A DNA stretch of 51,601 bases, from positions 62,767-114,367 of the forward strand of contig JAGQTY010000007.1 of the NCBI GenBank assembly GCA_020438795.1, given 5' to 3'. How positions within the stretch are numbered: position 1 is the stretch's first letter; each line of letters starts with the position of its first letter. Positions 33,919 through 43,935 of the stretch are shown piece by piece. The stretch is from Actinomycetota bacterium. Lineage in GTDB: Bacteria; Actinomycetota; Actinomycetes; S36-B12; GCA-2699445. Made by a program: the position numbers and the translations under genes. A model generated the notes under the pieces. It did not search any database and was not told where the DNA came from. It saw only the letters and a program-made list of their open reading frames with translations.

Positions 33919-34337
33919 TTCGTGTCCACGATCAGTACGGGGATGATCCGGTCGGTGTTCGCCTCGTACTGCGCGAACGTCGGATAGTCACTCTTCTGCT
34001 GCTCCCAGATGGCATCCCGCTCGCTGCCCGTTGCCTCCACGACGGTGCCGGACAGAGTCTGCGTGCCCACCTCGACAGTGACCTGTGGGTTCGCTTTGGC
34101 GTTGTGATACCAGGCAGGATGACTCGGGGCGCCGGCCTTGGAGGCGAAGACCGCCAGCCTGCCCTCACCCAGATCCTGATACATCATCGGATTGATCCGG
34201 GCCTGTCCGGTACGGGCCCCGGTCGTGTGTAGTAGCAGCAGTGGGGCACCTTCGAACTGGCCACCCACGCGACCCTCGTTGGCCCTGAATTCCTCGATGA
34301 TCTGGGCGTTCCAGTCGTTCATCTGCTTGGCGTCCAT
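33909..34337 (-). CDS. Deazaflavin (F420)-dependent nitroreductase-family protein
   Basis: A 142-residue split beta-barrel protein of the DUF385/Ddn family, which uses reduced F420 to reduce quinones or nitro compounds. Characteristic stretches are LLLLHTTGARTGQARINPMMY and AWYHNAKANPQVTVEVG. ATG 34337 has GAGGAAC just upstream. It starts 10 bp after the nucleosidase gene, so the two are probably co-transcribed. It indicates an F420-producing host; the biosynthesis genes are not in the window. Confidence 0.9.
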   Translation of the reverse strand: MDAKQMNDWNAQIIEEFRANEGRVGGQFEGAPLLLLHTTGARTGQARINPMMYQDLGEGRLAVFASKAGAPSHPAWYHNAKANPQVTVEVGTQTLSGTVVEATGSERDAIWEQQKSDYPTFAQYEANTDRIIPVLIVDTNQS

Positions 34338-34347
34338 AGAGTTCCTC

Positions 34348-35133
34348 TCAGAGTTGGTGTGTCTTGGCAGTGAGGTAGTTCCGCAGAATTCCATGGCTGT
34401 ACGGACTGGCGACCTCGGTCAGGAAGGCCTCGAAGTCGGTGGCTGCGGAGTCGTCCGAACCATCCGAGATCGTGCGCACGACGCCGAATTCGACTCCGTG
34501 CTCGTGGGCGACCTGAGCCACGGCGGCACCTTCCATCTCCGTGCACAACGCCTGGGGCAATCGCTGCGCCAGCTCCCGGCGGGTGCCGGACTCGGAGATG
34601 AACTGGTCGCCACAGGCGATCTGACCTCGATGAACGGTCGCATCGCTGATGCCGAAGCTGGCCAGGGTCTGCGCCGGCACCACCGCATGCAGTTGCCGGC
34701 GCACGAAGTGCTCGGCCGCCGCGGAGAGTTCCCTGGTCAGTTCGGGACTCGTCGGGAGTTCGGTCATTCCGAGCAACGGCACTTCGTGGCGGGCGAACAA
34801 TGGCCGGGCGTCGAGGTCGTGATTGATCAGGGAGGTACCCACGACCACATCACCGATACGTACCTCGTCGCGCAGCGACCCTGCCAGACCGACGAACACG
34901 ATCTCTGCCGGCTCGTAGAGATCGATGATGTGGGTGGTCGTGGAGGCGGCAGCCACCTTGCCCCATCTCGACCAGGCCACCACCACGGGTGCTCCGAAGA
35001 TGGTCCCGGCCCAATAGTCGCGCTGGCCGTGCGAGTCCTCGCCGCCGCGCGAGGACTCGTGATCCACCTTCATGACGCGGTGCAGTTCCTCGACCTCGCC
35101 CCTGACGGCCGACAGCACTGCAATGGGTCTCAT
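34348..35133 (-). CDS. 5'-methylthioadenosine/S-adenosylhomocysteine nucleosidase-like phosphorylase-superfamily protein
   Basis: A 261-residue protein of the PNP/UDP superfamily, MTAN-like. It has a PIAVLSAVRGEVEEL start, EIVFVGLAGSL, CTEMEGAAVAQVA with the ribose-binding Glu-Met-Glu, and VRTISDGSDDSA with the catalytic Asp. Such enzymes cleave the glycosidic bond of adenine nucleosides in methionine salvage. It may accept another nucleoside, since it is longer than the usual 230 residues. ATG 35133 follows GGAGG. First gene of a two-gene unit with the F420-type enzyme. Confidence 0.85.
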   Translation of the reverse strand: MRPIAVLSAVRGEVEELHRVMKVDHESSRGGEDSHGQRDYWAGTIFGAPVVVAWSRWGKVAAASTTTHIIDLYEPAEIVFVGLAGSLRDEVRIGDVVVGTSLINHDLDARPLFARHEVPLLGMTELPTSPELTRELSAAAEHFVRRQLHAVVPAQTLASFGISDATVHRGQIACGDQFISESGTRRELAQRLPQALCTEMEGAAVAQVAHEHGVEFGVVRTISDGSDDSAATDFEAFLTEVASPYSHGILRNYLTAKTHQL

Positions 35134-35237
35134 CAGTCCTCCCACCCGCCAACCTACAGCCACCCCGGCGCTCCACGGAGTTCAGGTCACGGGGCGCCGA
35201 ATGCTCCCACCATGCGGTCCGTCCGGCGCGCAGTCCG

Positions 35238-35651
35238 TCAGCTGCGTCTGGTCAGCAGCAGCGTCCCCCCGAGCACCACTGCAACGACGCCGATGATGGC
35301 GATGACCGCGGATTCCGAGCCGGTGTTGGCGGGGGTCGGCGTGCTGCTGGTCGAACTGCGGGTAGTGGTGGTGGAAGTGCGAGTGGCGGTGGCCGACGTG
35401 GCGCTGCTGGTGGCGGTGCTGGTGAAGCCGGTGGAGCCACCCGTCGGCTCGAAGGGATCCCGTGTGGGCCCGCTCGTTGTGGCGGATGCAGTGATGGAGG
35501 TGGAGGCAGAGGGCGTGGTCTGTGTGCTTACCGCGCTACTGCCGGCGGAGGCGACGGCGGCGGGGATGAGGATTGCGCCGACCGCCAGCAGCAGAATCCC
35601 CAGCACCAGGCTGAGCGTTGCGGTTCTCCCGCCTGCAGTTTTCGCATGCAT
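35238..35651 (-). CDS. Small surface protein with Ser/Thr-rich stem and sorting-like C-terminus
   Basis: A 137-residue protein with a basic N-terminus and an N-terminal hydrophobic segment (about 13-36), then a Ser/Thr/Ala-rich region. The end is TPANTG followed by a hydrophobic helix and RRS. The PANTG-helix-positive tail layout resembles a sortase sorting signal, although the consensus is LPxTG or LAxTG. No sortase gene is in the window. If it is not sorted, it would be a two-helix membrane protein. ATG 35651 with GGGAG about 7 nt upstream. Confidence 0.6.
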   Translation of the reverse strand: MHAKTAGGRTATLSLVLGILLLAVGAILIPAAVASAGSSAVSTQTTPSASTSITASATTSGPTRDPFEPTGGSTGFTSTATSSATSATATRTSTTTTRSSTSSTPTPANTGSESAVIAIIGVVAVVLGGTLLLTRRS

Positions 35652-35792
35652 CTCTGGCTCCCGACCGATTACTCCATGACTATCGATTCGGCAAGGGCAT
35701 TGCTGAGTGGTAATCAGCCGATTGGTCCGGTCCAGTGACACTCTGTCCGCAAGGCGCCGCTTGTCAGGTATGTCCGTTTGACTGGCGGACGC

Positions 35793-37262
35793 TCAGCTGG
35801 TGCCGTCCGATAGCGCGCAGGGGGTGCGGCTGAAGCTGCCTCCATAGCCGAGGTCGGCATCGCCGAGCAGGTATGGGATCAACTCGTCCCGGACCGCCGC
35901 GTCATTCACCAGCCCCATGTGGCTGACGCCACAGGTGAAGAAGAAGTCGACCTTGTCACCGGGCGGATTCTCCGGATCGTCACCGCGGATCGCCGAGAAG
36001 ACGGGGACGTTGAGGTCGCCGTTCACCTCCTTGGTGAGACCTCGGGGCGCATCGGACCCTGGCACCGCCTGTTGCTCGTCGCTGGTCGGCCAGTCCTTGC
36101 AGCCATGGCAGATCTGACCCGCCGTCGCCTCGCCGGCGCCGACGATCTGCACCCAGTCGGCGATCCCGTCGCGTTCGAAGCCACGAGAGACATCTTCCAG
36201 GCCAGCGCTGCGGTACAGCTCGGCCGACATGCAGGGGAACGTGTCCTGCTGCGGGCACTTGTCCATGGCCCCTGCGATCACACCCGGAACGTCCCGGTAG
36301 GCCACCCAAGCGCTCGCATCGCCGTCGCTGGCGGCGAGCCACGGCTGGCCCGTCGAGCCGTTGATGTAGTCGTTGTACCAACGGGTGGGGAACAGCGTGT
36401 ACGGTCCGGGAGCGGACGAGAACGTCGAAGCCACATTCTTGGTCCCGATGACGTGGCTCAGCACTTTGGAAGACAGCCCCGGTTGGATCTCGCCGTAGGC
36501 CGCGTGGGTCCATGCGGTGGCAACACCCCACCAGGGGCTTCCCGCTCCCACGAAGCGGCCCACATAGTCGCCGGCCTGCTTGCCCTGGGCGCGGACATAC
36601 TGTTTCCAGTACTCGAACAGGATGTTGCCGAAGGAGTGGGCGACGATCGTCACCTTGGCATTGTGGTCCTGCTGCAGTGACTCGATGACCTTATGCAGGT
36701 CGGCGACCTGGTCCTGTGGGCGCAACCGCCAGTCCCAGGGGTAGGGCACGAACTGCCGGTCCTGGGAGTCGGCGGCGGCCTGCACGGCGTTCCCGAAGTC
36801 GGCATAGAGACCGTGCTCGAAGCGCTTGCACGTGTGGGGCTGCGGTGGCAGCCCGGAGGCGGGCTCCGGCAGGCACCAGGCCACGCTCGATGCGATCGGA
36901 GGATACTGTGCGACGGTGCCGCCGCGGAAGGGTTTGCTCCCACAGGGCTGCGAGGACGTGGCCTGCGAACGGACCGCGTCGCCGTCGATCGTGTTGACCA
37001 GTCCGAGTGCCCCGAAGTTCTGTTTGTTGAAGACGCCGAGCCGCTGCACTCCGGGCCATAGGTTCTCCTGGTTCCCAGATGCCCCGCAGGACAGTTCGCT
37101 GCCGGCGAGCCCGGGCAGGAACACGATGTCACCGCGATCGGCATCCGTATCCGCCGTGACGTCTGCCGACTGCGTGGGGGTGGGCGAGGGCTGATCCGAG
37201 CCGCATGCCGCCGCCGACAGCATCAGCAGGGCGGCGATGAGGGTCACGGTTCGGCGGAGCAT
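35793..37262 (-). CDS. LCAT-like alpha/beta-hydrolase lipoprotein
   Basis: A 489-residue precursor with lipobox SAAAC (about Cys20) and a Pro/Thr linker, then an alpha/beta-hydrolase resembling lecithin:cholesterol acyltransferase or phospholipase families: VFLPGLAGSELSC near the start, PYPWDWRLRPQDQV, the nucleophile elbow IVAHSFGNILFEYW and a late SHMGLVND with the catalytic His candidate. It would act on lipids outside the membrane as an esterase or acyltransferase. Many cysteines suggest disulfides. ATG 37262 is preferred for its signal peptide; an upstream ATG at about 37295 is possible. Confidence 0.8.
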   Translation of the reverse strand: MLRRTVTLIAALLMLSAAACGSDQPSPTPTQSADVTADTDADRGDIVFLPGLAGSELSCGASGNQENLWPGVQRLGVFNKQNFGALGLVNTIDGDAVRSQATSSQPCGSKPFRGGTVAQYPPIASSVAWCLPEPASGLPPQPHTCKRFEHGLYADFGNAVQAAADSQDRQFVPYPWDWRLRPQDQVADLHKVIESLQQDHNAKVTIVAHSFGNILFEYWKQYVRAQGKQAGDYVGRFVGAGSPWWGVATAWTHAAYGEIQPGLSSKVLSHVIGTKNVASTFSSAPGPYTLFPTRWYNDYINGSTGQPWLAASDGDASAWVAYRDVPGVIAGAMDKCPQQDTFPCMSAELYRSAGLEDVSRGFERDGIADWVQIVGAGEATAGQICHGCKDWPTSDEQQAVPGSDAPRGLTKEVNGDLNVPVFSAIRGDDPENPPGDKVDFFFTCGVSHMGLVNDAAVRDELIPYLLGDADLGYGGSFSRTPCALSDGTS

Positions 37263-37487
37263 CTCCGCCGACTCTACCCGGGCCGGGCGGAACATGCCCC
37301 GCGGAAGCGCCGCATGGCGCACTGGGGGCTGCGGCGCAGTCGCGAACCCCCTTGGAGCTGATGCGACTGACAGCTCATGGACGGTGCTGACCCCCCCAAT
37401 GCTTCCCGCCGCGTGAAACACGGTCGCTCATGCCAGAATTGTGTGGCGCGATCCCGCTAGGGTTTCGTCAGGAGCAAGGAGGTCGAC

Positions 37488-38291
37488 ATGAACACGCCAC
37501 AGGACCCGGACAACACAGGGCCGAGCGGCGGATCGGAGTCGGGATCCCCCGAGCCTCAGCTCCCCCCGGAGCCCGTCCCCCCGCCGCTGCCGGATCCCAA
37601 TGTGGCGCCACCCGCGGCGGGGCAGCCCGCTGCCGAGCAGCCGCCCCTTCCCCCGCCGCCGGCCGATCCGTATCAGGCCCAGCCGCAGTACGCGCCGCCG
37701 GTCGGCGGCTACGCCGCCACGGCCGCCCCCGCGGCATCCAAGACATCGCTGCCGGTCTGGTCGCTGATCCTGGGAATTCTCTCCTTCGTGTGTCTGCCGG
37801 TGATTCTGGCCATCGCGGCCATCATCACCGGTTTCATGGGCCGGTCCCGGGCCAAGCAGGAGGGCTCGGGGACCGGCATGGCCACCTCGGGCATCGTGCT
37901 CGGCATCGTCAACCTGGTGATCAGCGCGGTCGTCATCGTCATGCTGATCGTCGGTGGCGTGGCGATCTTCGGGATCGTGTCACAACAGGTGCGCACGGCC
38001 GAGGAACTCGAGTCCGCGTCCTTGGCCGCCGAGGCCTACGGCACCGCGAACAACAGCTACGAAGGCCTGTCGACGGCAGCACTCACGCGGTTCGGCTATA
38101 CCCCCTCCTCGGACGTCACGGTCGTTGCCAAGACGAATGCCACGGGCACGCAGTACTGCGTCGAGGGTGCGCCGAGCGATGACCCCGGCAATGTGATCCA
38201 CATGCCCGCCTCGGGCGTGACGACCACGATCACCGTCAACGGCCGGTCCTACGTCTACGGGCAGGGGGGCTGCGGAGCCTCGTTCCAGTAG
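37488..38291 (+). CDS. DUF4190 membrane protein with pilin-like C-terminal domain
   Basis: A 267-residue protein. About 85 residues of Pro-rich cytoplasmic tail precede two membrane helices of the DUF4190 type (LPVWSLILGILSFVCLPVILA and MATSGIVLGIVNLVISAVV). A soluble domain of about 100 residues follows: AYGTANNSYEGLSTAALTRFGY resembles the head of type IV pilin-like proteins, and a Cys pair (YCVEG, GGCGASF) may be bridged. Function unknown. AGGAGGTCGAC before the ATG is a strong SD. Confidence 0.75.
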   Translation: MNTPQDPDNTGPSGGSESGSPEPQLPPEPVPPPLPDPNVAPPAAGQPAAEQPPLPPPPADPYQAQPQYAPPVGGYAATAAPAASKTSLPVWSLILGILSFVCLPVILAIAAIITGFMGRSRAKQEGSGTGMATSGIVLGIVNLVISAVVIVMLIVGGVAIFGIVSQQVRTAEELESASLAAEAYGTANNSYEGLSTAALTRFGYTPSSDVTVVAKTNATGTQYCVEGAPSDDPGNVIHMPASGVTTTITVNGRSYVYGQGGCGASFQ

Positions 38292-38312
38292 CGCCCGGCA
38301 GGGACTCCACCA

Positions 38313-38789
38313 GTGTTGACCGGTCAGGAGTTGATCGAACGGCTGGAGCTGCTGCGCCACCCCGAGGGTGGCTGGTACGCCGAGATTCACCGCAGCAACG
38401 AGACTGTGCTGCGCGCCGACGGCGCGCGGCGCAGCGCCGGGACTCTCATCTACTTCCTGCTCGAGGCCGGGGACTGCAGCCGCTGGCACCGGGTGGCAGC
38501 CACCGAACACTGGACTCACGTGGCCGGTGGCCCGCTGGCACTGCATCGTTTCGGCGGGAAACATTCGGTCGCCACGCTCGGAGACGTCAGTGCCGGATAC
38601 ACACCAGCGCTGACGGTGGCGCCGGATGTCTGGCAGGCCGCGCTGCCGTTGGGGGATTGGACGCTCGTCACCTGTGCGGTGTCCCCGGGTTTCGACTTCG
38701 CCGACTTCGAACTCATCGAGGCTGGGAGCCCGGACCGATCGCGGCTGGCAGCACTCGAAGCGCCGCCGCAGCTGCTGGGTGAGGGGTAG
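38313..38789 (+). CDS. DUF985 (Cupin_5) family protein
   Basis: A 158-residue cupin with HPEGGWYAEIHRSN, GTLIYFLLEAGDCSRWHRV and EHWTHVAGGPLALHRF, matching the DUF985 barrel. The conserved His residues are those that line the cupin pocket. The natural ligand is unknown. GTG 38313 starts 21 bp after the previous stop, so it may be co-transcribed with the DUF4190 protein. It is convergent with the PfkB-type kinase gene 26 bp away. Confidence 0.87.
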   Translation: MLTGQELIERLELLRHPEGGWYAEIHRSNETVLRADGARRSAGTLIYFLLEAGDCSRWHRVAATEHWTHVAGGPLALHRFGGKHSVATLGDVSAGYTPALTVAPDVWQAALPLGDWTLVTCAVSPGFDFADFELIEAGSPDRSRLAALEAPPQLLGEG

Positions 38790-38815
38790 GCCGCCTGACC
38801 TTCTCTCGCCGCGAC

Positions 38816-39592
38816 TCAGTCCGGTGTCACGCCGAGGTGGGTGGTGCTCGTGCTGGCCACCTCCGCTGCTGCTCGGATGGCGTCGTCGGGATCTGCGCCA
38901 CGAGTCAGGAAGTACATGAACGCGCCATGCAGCACGTCGCCCGCTCCGGAGGTGTCGATGGCATCGACCACAGGCACGGGTATCTCGCCGTTCTGGGAGA
39001 GGATGGCTGCCGGTCCTCGTGAGCAGTACCCGGTGATCGATCGGGATTCGAGTGCTCGCAGCATGGCACGACGCTCGACGTCGTCAGCGAACCCACCGTG
39101 GCCCGCGATCACGATGCTGGCGCGTTCAAGGATCGGGTGTGACAGGATCGCGGCTCCTGAGGTGCCGCTGTCGATCACCAGGGTCTCGGCGCTGTCGCCG
39201 ACGACCCACTGCGAGAAGTCGAGGTCCGAGCAGGCCAGCGCGAATGCGCAGGCTGGCATACGGAGCGTGGTTCGTGGTGGCGGGGGGGCGGAACTGACGA
39301 TCTGGCGCTGGCCCCCTTCGGTGACGATCACCGCCGACTCCCGATAGCCGTAGTCGGGATCACCTTCCACGGCGAGCCCAAGACCCGTGAGCATCGTTTC
39401 GATCCCCTTCTTACCGGTCCACAGGCTCCCCCGGCCACCGAGGCGGGCGAAGGTCCGGGCGGCATTGACCGCTGGTCCCCCGATGTCGACCCGGCTGCTG
39501 GTCGCGTGCAGCTTCTGATCGGCTCTCAGGGGCTCCCGGGTCAGGAACACCGAATCGCGGCTGGCCGTGCCCACGAACTGCACGGTGCTCAT
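38816..39592 (-). CDS. PfkB-family carbohydrate/nucleoside kinase
   Basis: A 258-residue kinase with the first PfkB signature as [17 protein letters not shown] and the second as [16 protein letters not shown], whose Asp is the catalytic base. It phosphorylates a sugar or nucleoside; the acceptor cannot be told. It is slightly short for the family (about 300 usual). ATG 39592 overlaps the stop of the YyaL-like gene by 4 bp, so it is the third gene of a coupled HAD, YyaL, PfkB operon. Confidence 0.88.
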   Translation of the reverse strand: MSTVQFVGTASRDSVFLTREPLRADQKLHATSSRVDIGGPAVNAARTFARLGGRGSLWTGKKGIETMLTGLGLAVEGDPDYGYRESAVIVTEGGQRQIVSSAPPPPRTTLRMPACAFALACSDLDFSQWVVGDSAETLVIDSGTSGAAILSHPILERASIVIAGHGGFADDVERRAMLRALESRSITGYCSRGPAAILSQNGEIPVPVVDAIDTSGAGDVLHGAFMYFLTRGADPDDAIRAAAEVASTSTTHLGVTPD

Positions 39593-41601
39593 CGGGCCAG
39601 GGCGTTGCGGAGGTCCTCGGTGGAAGTCACCGGCGCATCGCATACGAAGTCTCTGCAGACGTAGGCGCTGGCCCGGCCACCGACCGGTGTTCGTCCCTCC
39701 AGCAACGCGGGTGCAGAGCTCCCCCAGGCCAGCACCGCGCCGGGACTTGGGCTGGCGAAGAACGTCCGCACCAGATCCGTGGCGTCCTCGGAGCGCCTGG
39801 CCACCACTGCGACCTCCTTGGGGCCTGCCAGCAGGCTCTCCATGTTCGCCAGCGACCAGCCGAAGAAGGTCGGTTGTGTGGTCACGATGTCGGCCAGTCG
39901 CAGGGTGTTCTCCCCCGCCAGCTCCCTCATCCTGGTGCTTCCGAGCGCCCCGGCCAGTGCCAGTGCCTTGGTCATGCTCGCCAGTCCGGACGGATTGGCG
40001 TGGTCGCTCGGGTCCATGACCGGGGTCGGCACGAGGGGGGTCGGTTGTGCATCGTGGAATCCGTGCTCGAAGCCGAACAGCTCGATCGCGGCGCTCAGTA
40101 TCTCCTCGGCCGATTCGGTCCAGCGGTGTTCGCCCGTGGCCATCCCGAGGGTGAACAGCCCCCAGGCGAGGTTGCCGTAGTCGCAGGTCGTGCCCTGTGC
40201 CGGGGAGATGATGCCATCGGTGGAGACCCGGGCCAGTTCGGGGGCGCGCCAATGGTGGGTGAGCACGTAGTCGGCGGCGGCCCGCGCCGCATCCAGCCAG
40301 TCCGGCCGGTCCAGCACCATGGCCGCCTCGCTGAGCGCGGCGATGGCCAGGCCGTTCCAGGAGGACACGACCTTGTCATCACGGTGTGGCCGGGGCCGCT
40401 GTCCCCTGGCAGCCAGCAGCTGGAGCCGGATCGTCTCGAAGCGTTGCGAATCCGCTGGGTCCTCGGGCAGCCTCAGGACCGAGTCGTCCTGCTCGAAGTT
40501 CGCAGGCTGGACGGCCAGCAGCGTGGCCGCCCAGTGGCCGTCCTGCTCGCCTAGCACTTCGATCAGCTCGTTGCGGTCCCAGACGTAGAAGGCGCCTTCC
40601 GGGTTCTGTCCCGGGCGTCGTGGTTCGCTGTCGGCGTCGAGCGCGCTGGCCAGGCCACCGGACGCAGTGACCAGTTCGTTCACCAGGAAGTCCGCGGTCA
40701 TGGTGGCGACCCGGCGCCACAGCGGTTGCGGATCGGTGCGCCAGAGATGCGTGTACGCGGACAGCAGCAGGGCGTTGTCGTAGAGCATCTTCTCGAAGTG
40801 CGGCACTGTCCAGGTGTTGTCGACGCTGTAGCGGGCGAAACCACCGCCGAGCTGATCGAACAGGCCACCGCGCGCCATGGCCTCGCACGTGCCACGAACC
40901 ATGTCCAGCGCCGGCTGCGAGCCCGTCCTGGCGTGGTGGCGCAGCAGGAACTCACACGTCATGGCCGGTGGGAATTTCGGGGCCGGACTGAACCCGCCGT
41001 TCGTGCGATCGTACTGCCGGCTCAGCGTGAGCAGTGCAGTCTGAGTGGCTGCTTCCAAGCTGTCGAGGTCAGCGTCGCGCGGGAGTGGGAGCACCACATC
41101 GGCCCGCTCGGCGACCGCGTTCTCGACCTGTCTGGTGAGCTCGGCGATCCGGTCCGGTTCGCCGGCATAGACCGAAGCGATGGTGTGGATCACCTGCGTG
41201 AAGCTCGGCAGACCGTGGTGGGGTTCAGGCGGATAGTACGTCCCGGCGTGGAAGGCCCTTCCGGTCGCGTCGGTGAAGACCGTCATCGGCCAGCCACCGC
41301 GTCCCGTGAGCAGCTGTGTGGCGGCCATGTAGCGGGCATCCACGGCCGGGTACTCCTCTCGGTCGACCTTGATCGACACGAAGTGCCGGTTCAGGTAGTC
41401 GGCGACCTCGGGATCCTCGAACGACTCATGGGCCATCACATGACACCAGTGGCACGCCGAGTAGCCGATGGAGACCAGCACCGGCACCCCCCGGCTGGCT
41501 GCCTCAGCGAACGCGGGTTCACCCCACTCCCACCAGTCGACCGGGTTCGTCGCGTGCTGGCGCAGGTACGGGGATATCGCGCGCTGCAGTCGGTCGGCCA
41601 T
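39589..41601 (-). CDS. YyaL/DUF255 thioredoxin-domain protein
   Basis: A 670-residue protein of the YyaL/SPATA20 family. It has an N-terminal thioredoxin fold with [16 protein letters not shown] (CxxC at about 50-53), then a glycoside-hydrolase-like alpha/alpha barrel through the rest (for example [29 protein letters not shown]). The N-terminal [20 protein letters not shown] is the family hallmark. The biochemical role is unknown; members have been linked to protein or sugar handling. Length is usual. Its ATG overlaps the HAD gene stop by one base (TGATG). Confidence 0.93.
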   Translation of the reverse strand: MADRLQRAISPYLRQHATNPVDWWEWGEPAFAEAASRGVPVLVSIGYSACHWCHVMAHESFEDPEVADYLNRHFVSIKVDREEYPAVDARYMAATQLLTGRGGWPMTVFTDATGRAFHAGTYYPPEPHHGLPSFTQVIHTIASVYAGEPDRIAELTRQVENAVAERADVVLPLPRDADLDSLEAATQTALLTLSRQYDRTNGGFSPAPKFPPAMTCEFLLRHHARTGSQPALDMVRGTCEAMARGGLFDQLGGGFARYSVDNTWTVPHFEKMLYDNALLLSAYTHLWRTDPQPLWRRVATMTADFLVNELVTASGGLASALDADSEPRRPGQNPEGAFYVWDRNELIEVLGEQDGHWAATLLAVQPANFEQDDSVLRLPEDPADSQRFETIRLQLLAARGQRPRPHRDDKVVSSWNGLAIAALSEAAMVLDRPDWLDAARAAADYVLTHHWRAPELARVSTDGIISPAQGTTCDYGNLAWGLFTLGMATGEHRWTESAEEILSAAIELFGFEHGFHDAQPTPLVPTPVMDPSDHANPSGLASMTKALALAGALGSTRMRELAGENTLRLADIVTTQPTFFGWSLANMESLLAGPKEVAVVARRSEDATDLVRTFFASPSPGAVLAWGSSAPALLEGRTPVGGRASAYVCRDFVCDAPVTSTEDLRNALAR

Positions 41602-42260
41602 CAGAGCGCCCGGACCACGGCTGGGTCGAGTTCCGACACCGAGTCCAGCACGACCTGAGCGGTCTCGATGAGAACGGTCCCGTCGGGCGGATAGTGGGGG
41701 TTGGGGACCGCGATCACCTTCAGTCCGGCCCGGTGGGCTGACAGCAGGCCACCGGTCGAGTCCTCCACGGCAGCGGCGTGATGGGGAGGTACCGTGAGCG
41801 CCTCGCAGGCGGCGAGATAGACGTCCGGCTCCGGTTTGCCCGCGTCCACCTCCTCGCTGGAGATCGTGGCCGTGAAATACTGCGCCAGGCCCGCAGTCGC
41901 CAGCACCGTGTCGATGAGCGGCCTGTTGGAGGATGATGCCAGTCCGAGCGGCCAGTGCTCGGCCAGGCTCGACACGGCTTCGCGGGCGCCGGGCAGCAGC
42001 GGGATTCCCTGCGCGTAATGCTGCTGCATCCCGGCCACCACCCCGGCATCGATCTGCTCGGGAGTGCCGTTCACCCTGAGCGTTTCAGCCATGAAGGCCG
42101 ACCACTCGGGGGCGCTCATTCCTTGCATGTCCCTGGTGGCGGTATCGGTCCACGTACCTCCGTGTTCTGCGGCGTACTCGCGCCGCACCCGGTCCCACAC
42201 CTGCTCGGAGTCGATGATCACACCGTCCATGTCGAACACGACCGCCAGAATGTCGCCCAC
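41601..42260 (-). CDS. HAD-superfamily phosphatase (beta-phosphoglucomutase-like)
   Basis: A 219-residue HAD hydrolase with the nucleophile motif [12 protein letters not shown], then [24 protein letters not shown] and [15 protein letters not shown] (motif IV acid). It resembles the beta-phosphoglucomutase or DOG phosphatase subgroup with a helical cap. The substrate is a phosphosugar by family. GTG 42260 is the start; SD is weak. First gene of the HAD, YyaL, PfkB operon, and divergent from the DUF2079 gene across 160 bp. Confidence 0.9.
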   Translation of the reverse strand: MGDILAVVFDMDGVIIDSEQVWDRVRREYAAEHGGTWTDTATRDMQGMSAPEWSAFMAETLRVNGTPEQIDAGVVAGMQQHYAQGIPLLPGAREAVSSLAEHWPLGLASSSNRPLIDTVLATAGLAQYFTATISSEEVDAGKPEPDVYLAACEALTVPPHHAAAVEDSTGGLLSAHRAGLKVIAVPNPHYPPDGTVLIETAQVVLDSVSELDPAVVRAL

Positions 42261-42422
42261 GGTGGTGAGCCTAACGTGCCGGTGCTCTCCTGGGTCCTGA
42301 TCGGCCGGGAGCCGGGATGGACTCAGCTTCGGGCGGGGAGAGTGAGGCAGGTTCGCCGGACACTCTCGACAATTGCCACCCTCGTCGGGCGAACCGGGCG
42401 CCGGGGCGGCGAGTCTGGCGGG

Positions 42423-43934
42423 GTGACCGCCACGCTGACCAGACCCGTCGCGTCGACACTGCGGGTCGGTCGCAGCAGAGGCCCACTGACGCTGGCTGGC
42501 GTGGCATTCCTGCTGTACTCGGCCTTCTCGTGGCTGCAGTGGTCGAGCTACATCTCCCCCTCCTACGATCTGGGGATCTTCAGCCAGATCGCCGATCGGT
42601 ACGCCCATTTCGAAGCGCCGGTCGTGACGATCCTCGGTGAGGATTTCAATGCCCTCGGGGATCACTTCCATCCCCTGCTCATCCTGCTCGGCCCGGTCTA
42701 TGCACTGTTCCCGACTCCGTTCTCGCTGCTCGTGGTCCAGAACCTGCTGTTCGCGGTGTCCGTCTACGTCGTGACCCGGTTCGCGATGGGGGAACTGGGC
42801 AGGACATCCGGGTTACTGCTCGGGGGCGCCTATGCCCTGAGCTGGGGACTGCAGTCTGCGGTGGAGGCTCAGTTCCACGCGATCAGCCTGGCCGTGCCGC
42901 TGCTGGCGCTGGCGATCGTCGCGCTGCTGAGCCGTAGGTGGTGGTGGGCCGCCGTCCTGGTCATGCCGCTGGTCTTCGTCAAGGAGGACCTGGGACTGAC
43001 TGTGGCGCTGTTCGGGCTGATCCTGGCCGTGCAGTGGCGGTCCTGGTGGGGTCTGGGTGTGCTCGTTTGGGGCGCTGGGTGGTTCCTGCTCACGGTGCTG
43101 GTGCTCATTCCTGCGCTCAACCCGGAGGGGGACTGGTCACAGGGGAGCAAGCTCGGTCTCAGCGGGCTCTTCAACGACCCCGGTACCTTCTTCCAACTTC
43201 CCAAGCTCATGACGATCGCCCTGCTGCTCCTGGTCACGCTCGGCATCGGGCTGACCTCGCCGGTCTATCTGCTTGTACTCCCGACGCTGGCGTGGCGCTT
43301 CCTCGGTGACAACCCGTACTTCTGGGGCCACTTCTGGCAGTACAGCGCGGTTCTGATGCCGATCGTCTTCCTGGCTGCCGTCGACACTCTGGCCAAGCGG
43401 CGTGGCGGGGAATCCGAACCGCTGACGTCGGTCCTCGAGGACCGAGGGGCATCTCGTGAGGTCGTGGTGCTGCCGGGTGCTCGTTCCGGGTCCAGCGGGG
43501 CGCCGGCGCCGCGTTCGAGTCGTACCCGGGTGCACTGGAGCGGCGCCGAACGCGTGCAGATGGGTCTGTGCGCCGGCATGCTGCTGGTGGCGATCGGGGT
43601 CACGCTGCAGATGCCGCTTGGCAAATTGCTGTTTCCCGGTGACCACTTCAGGGCGGATGCCCGGGCCTCGGCGGAGGCTGCGCTGTCCAAGATCACCGTC
43701 GGCAGTGTGGTGGAGACCGATCACATCCTCATGAACTACCTGGTCAGCCGCCACAGGGTCTATCACATCGGGACGAAGGACAATCCGGTCCCTGACTACT
43801 TCGTGCTGGCGCTGTACGATCCGGACGCCGAACCACGGACCGCCGAACTGCAGGCTGAGGCCTGGCACGCGGGCCACGACTACCGGACGATCCACACAGA
43901 CACGTACTTCCAGGTAGCCCGACGGGTCGACTGA
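42423..43934 (+). CDS. DUF2079 membrane protein
   Basis: A 503-residue protein with about nine helices and the DUF2079 core: YDLGIFSQIADRYAHFE, LGDHFHPLLILLGPVY, HAISLAVPLLALA, VKEDLGLTVALFG. The conserved Asp, His and Glu positions recall glycosyltransferase-C-like membrane enzymes; the true activity is unknown. A non-conserved hydrophilic loop spans about 320-370. GTG 42423 follows a G-rich SD. The next gene starts one base after its stop, so the two are co-transcribed. Confidence 0.88.
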   Translation: MTATLTRPVASTLRVGRSRGPLTLAGVAFLLYSAFSWLQWSSYISPSYDLGIFSQIADRYAHFEAPVVTILGEDFNALGDHFHPLLILLGPVYALFPTPFSLLVVQNLLFAVSVYVVTRFAMGELGRTSGLLLGGAYALSWGLQSAVEAQFHAISLAVPLLALAIVALLSRRWWWAAVLVMPLVFVKEDLGLTVALFGLILAVQWRSWWGLGVLVWGAGWFLLTVLVLIPALNPEGDWSQGSKLGLSGLFNDPGTFFQLPKLMTIALLLLVTLGIGLTSPVYLLVLPTLAWRFLGDNPYFWGHFWQYSAVLMPIVFLAAVDTLAKRRGGESEPLTSVLEDRGASREVVVLPGARSGSSGAPAPRSSRTRVHWSGAERVQMGLCAGMLLVAIGVTLQMPLGKLLFPGDHFRADARASAEAALSKITVGSVVETDHILMNYLVSRHRVYHIGTKDNPVPDYFVLALYDPDAEPRTAELQAEAWHAGHDYRTIHTDTYFQVARRVD

Positions 43935-43935
43935 C

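Noticed and set aside
40726..41658. Plus-strand 310-codon frame opposite the YyaL-like gene
   Set aside because: It is a shadow of a well-supported family member and has no domain.
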